DNA from: CBDFKK01 sp965248815
GTDB lineage: Bacteria; Pseudomonadota; Alphaproteobacteria; SMXP01
Direction: 5' to 3'
DNA: 64,000 nt
NCBI GenBank assembly: GCA_965248815.1
Contig: CBDFKK010000006.1
Span: 62,001 to 126,000 of the forward strand
Shown: in pieces, positions 62,847 through 64,000 of the stretch
Layout: each line of letters starts with the position of its first letter
How positions within the stretch are numbered: position 1 is the stretch's first letter
Notes under the pieces: model-generated
Told to the model about the DNA's origin: nothing
Seen by the model: the letters and a program-made list of their open reading frames with translations, nothing else
The model's database searches: none
Program-made: the position numbers and the translations under genes

Positions 62847-63645
62847 AGTTTCATTCGCTATTGCTTTTTGGATTGGTGCCGTTGCGCTCACGCCCTTGGC
62901 CCTGGCTGAGGGACCACCGGAAAGTGATCCCAAGGCATTTGAAATTGCAGCCCGTTCGGATCGTTCCGACAACGGTTTTGGCGACAGTGAAGTCGAAATG
63001 CAGATGATCTTGCGCAATGCCGCAGGTCAGGAGTCGACCCGCACGTTGCGGCTCTCGACATTGGAAAAAGAGACGGAAGACGTCGGCGATAAGAGCTTGA
63101 TTGTCTTTGACACGCCCCGCGATGTCGAAGGCACGGCGCTGTTGTCTCACGCGCAAATCTTGGAGCCAGACAATCAATGGCTTTATCTGCCGGCTTTGAA
63201 GCGCGTAAAGCGTATTTCTTCGGCTAACAAGTCTGGACCGTTTGTCGGCTCAGAATTTGCCTTTGAGGATTTCACCTCTCAAGAGCTTAACAAATACTCG
63301 TACACCTATGTGGGCGAAGAGGAAGTGGATGGGCTTAGTCACGATATTGTCGAGCGCCATCCACTTTACGAAAACTCCGGCTACACAAGGCAAGTTTCTT
63401 GGGTCGATCAGGACGTTTTTCAAACCCGCAAAGTGGACTTTTACGACCGCAAAGGGGACCTGTTAAAAACCCTCCTCTTCGAAGACTACCGCGAATATGA
63501 CGGTGGAGTGTGGCGGGCCCATACGATGAAAATGACCAATCATCAAACCGGCAAAACCACCGATCTCATTTATTCCGATTACGCCTTCAATTCCGGGCTC
63601 AATGAGCGCGACTTTGTCAAAGGCGTGCTTGAACGGATACGATAA
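62815..63645 (+). CDS. LolA-like outer-membrane lipoprotein-sorting family protein
   Basis: The 276-residue periplasmic protein has a signal segment (FAIAFWIGAVALTPLALAEG) and the LolA/LppX-like half-barrel: LIVFDTPRDVEGTALLSH, WLYLPALKRVKRIS, GPFVGSEFAFEDF, and RQVSWVDQDVFQTRKVDFYD. Such proteins shuttle hydrophobic cargo between RND pumps and the outer membrane. Its start overlaps the end of the RND gene by 32 bases. Confidence 0.88.
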   Translation: MLTHLQSLQNKVSFAIAFWIGAVALTPLALAEGPPESDPKAFEIAARSDRSDNGFGDSEVEMQMILRNAAGQESTRTLRLSTLEKETEDVGDKSLIVFDTPRDVEGTALLSHAQILEPDNQWLYLPALKRVKRISSANKSGPFVGSEFAFEDFTSQELNKYSYTYVGEEEVDGLSHDIVERHPLYENSGYTRQVSWVDQDVFQTRKVDFYDRKGDLLKTLLFEDYREYDGGVWRAHTMKMTNHQTGKTTDLIYSDYAFNSGLNERDFVKGVLERIR

Positions 63646-63651
63646 AGAACG

Positions 63652-64000
63652 ATGGGGGGGCTTTCCGCGATACGTTTGGCTGCGGCTTTGCTGATCTTGA
63701 TCAGCGGGGCCGCCCGCGCGGGCGAACTGGAGTTTTCTGGTTCGGTCGGCCTAGAAGCCCGCAAATTCTTTGAAGACCCCCAATTCACCGGCCAATTCGA
63801 GCATTTTCAGTTCTCAGGTATTCTAGAGCCGGAGCTCAGGTGGGAAAGCGACGACCGCGCGCACCAATTGGTCGTGGCCCCGTTTGTTCGTGTCGATTCT
63901 CAAGATGACGAGCACACGCATTTCGATTTGCGCGAAGCCTATTGGCGCTATACGGCCGACCAATGGGAGCTGCTGATCGGCGCAACAAAAGTCTTTTGGG
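63652..64000 (+). CDS. Outer-membrane protein (partial, runs off the window)
   Basis: The 116 visible residues begin MGGLSAIRLAAALLILISGA (signal peptide) and continue in beta-strand rich sequence (LEFSGSVGLEARKFFEDPQF, HQLVVAPFVRVDSQDD). Pattern and operon position match the DUF1302-like barrel proteins that accompany MMPL/LolA-like pumps. It starts seven bases after the LolA-like gene. Confidence 0.7.
   Translation, partial: MGGLSAIRLAAALLILISGAARAGELEFSGSVGLEARKFFEDPQFTGQFEHFQFSGILEPELRWESDDRAHQLVVAPFVRVDSQDDEHTHFDLREAYWRYTADQWELLIGATKVFW

Overview
The window looks like an alphaproteobacterial chromosome segment of moderate GC. Supporting signs are the initiator tRNA with a C1:A72 mismatch and an A:U pair in its anticodon stem, a gene-transfer-agent type 3TM holin, a PhaB-type acetoacetyl-CoA reductase, a type-2 ArgC and many periplasmic Rieske/DUF1838/SnoaL-like genes. 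I cannot fix the order or genus from sequence alone.

Region 1 (1-6.4 kb) is the right end of a podovirus-like prophage: a 1512-residue structural protein, small membrane proteins, a T7-lysozyme-like amidase and a holin, ending beside an initiator tRNA. Region 2 (6.4-17.3 kb) is a mosaic of broken accessory genes: a Fic remnant, a membrane glycosyltransferase, a Panacea-like gene with a truncated proteasome-like Ntn-hydrolase, a PIN-domain gene split by an IS407-type element with a perfect 4-bp target duplication, an orphan Rhs C-terminal toxin with a lipoprotein partner, several IS scraps and a degraded ParB. It ends at a tRNA-Ser.

Region 3 (17.3-30.6 kb) holds a MetE-like methyltransferase, a pair of exported metallo-beta-lactamase-fold proteins plus a flavin monooxygenase, a YfiR/hybrid-histidine-kinase signalling pair, remnants of an exopolysaccharide cluster around a complete IS3-family element, and argC. 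Region 4 (30.6-36.2 kb) carries the most unusual protein: a double AAA+ Clp-type unfoldase whose C-terminus resembles domains of release factor RF2 but lacks the GGQ domain.

Region 5 (36.2-64 kb) is a dense island of oxidative and transport genes. Its centre is a tight six-gene minus-strand operon: Rieske oxygenase, DUF1838, hemerythrin-like protein, FtsX-type permease, LolD-type ATPase and an exported CbiX-like chelatase. A second Rieske-DUF1838 pair lies at 57.6-59.6 kb, divergent from a TetR regulator. A 17-bp palindromic motif occurs both in that divergent promoter region and before the following RND pump/LolA-like/outer-membrane-protein operon, suggesting that one regulator controls both. 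SDR enzymes, DoxX, a gamma-glutamyltransferase, a second MetE-like protein and an MFS exporter fill the rest. Three complete or nearly complete kinds of IS3-family element, with scraps, have rearranged the first 35 kb and cut an amidohydrolase at 50 kb.
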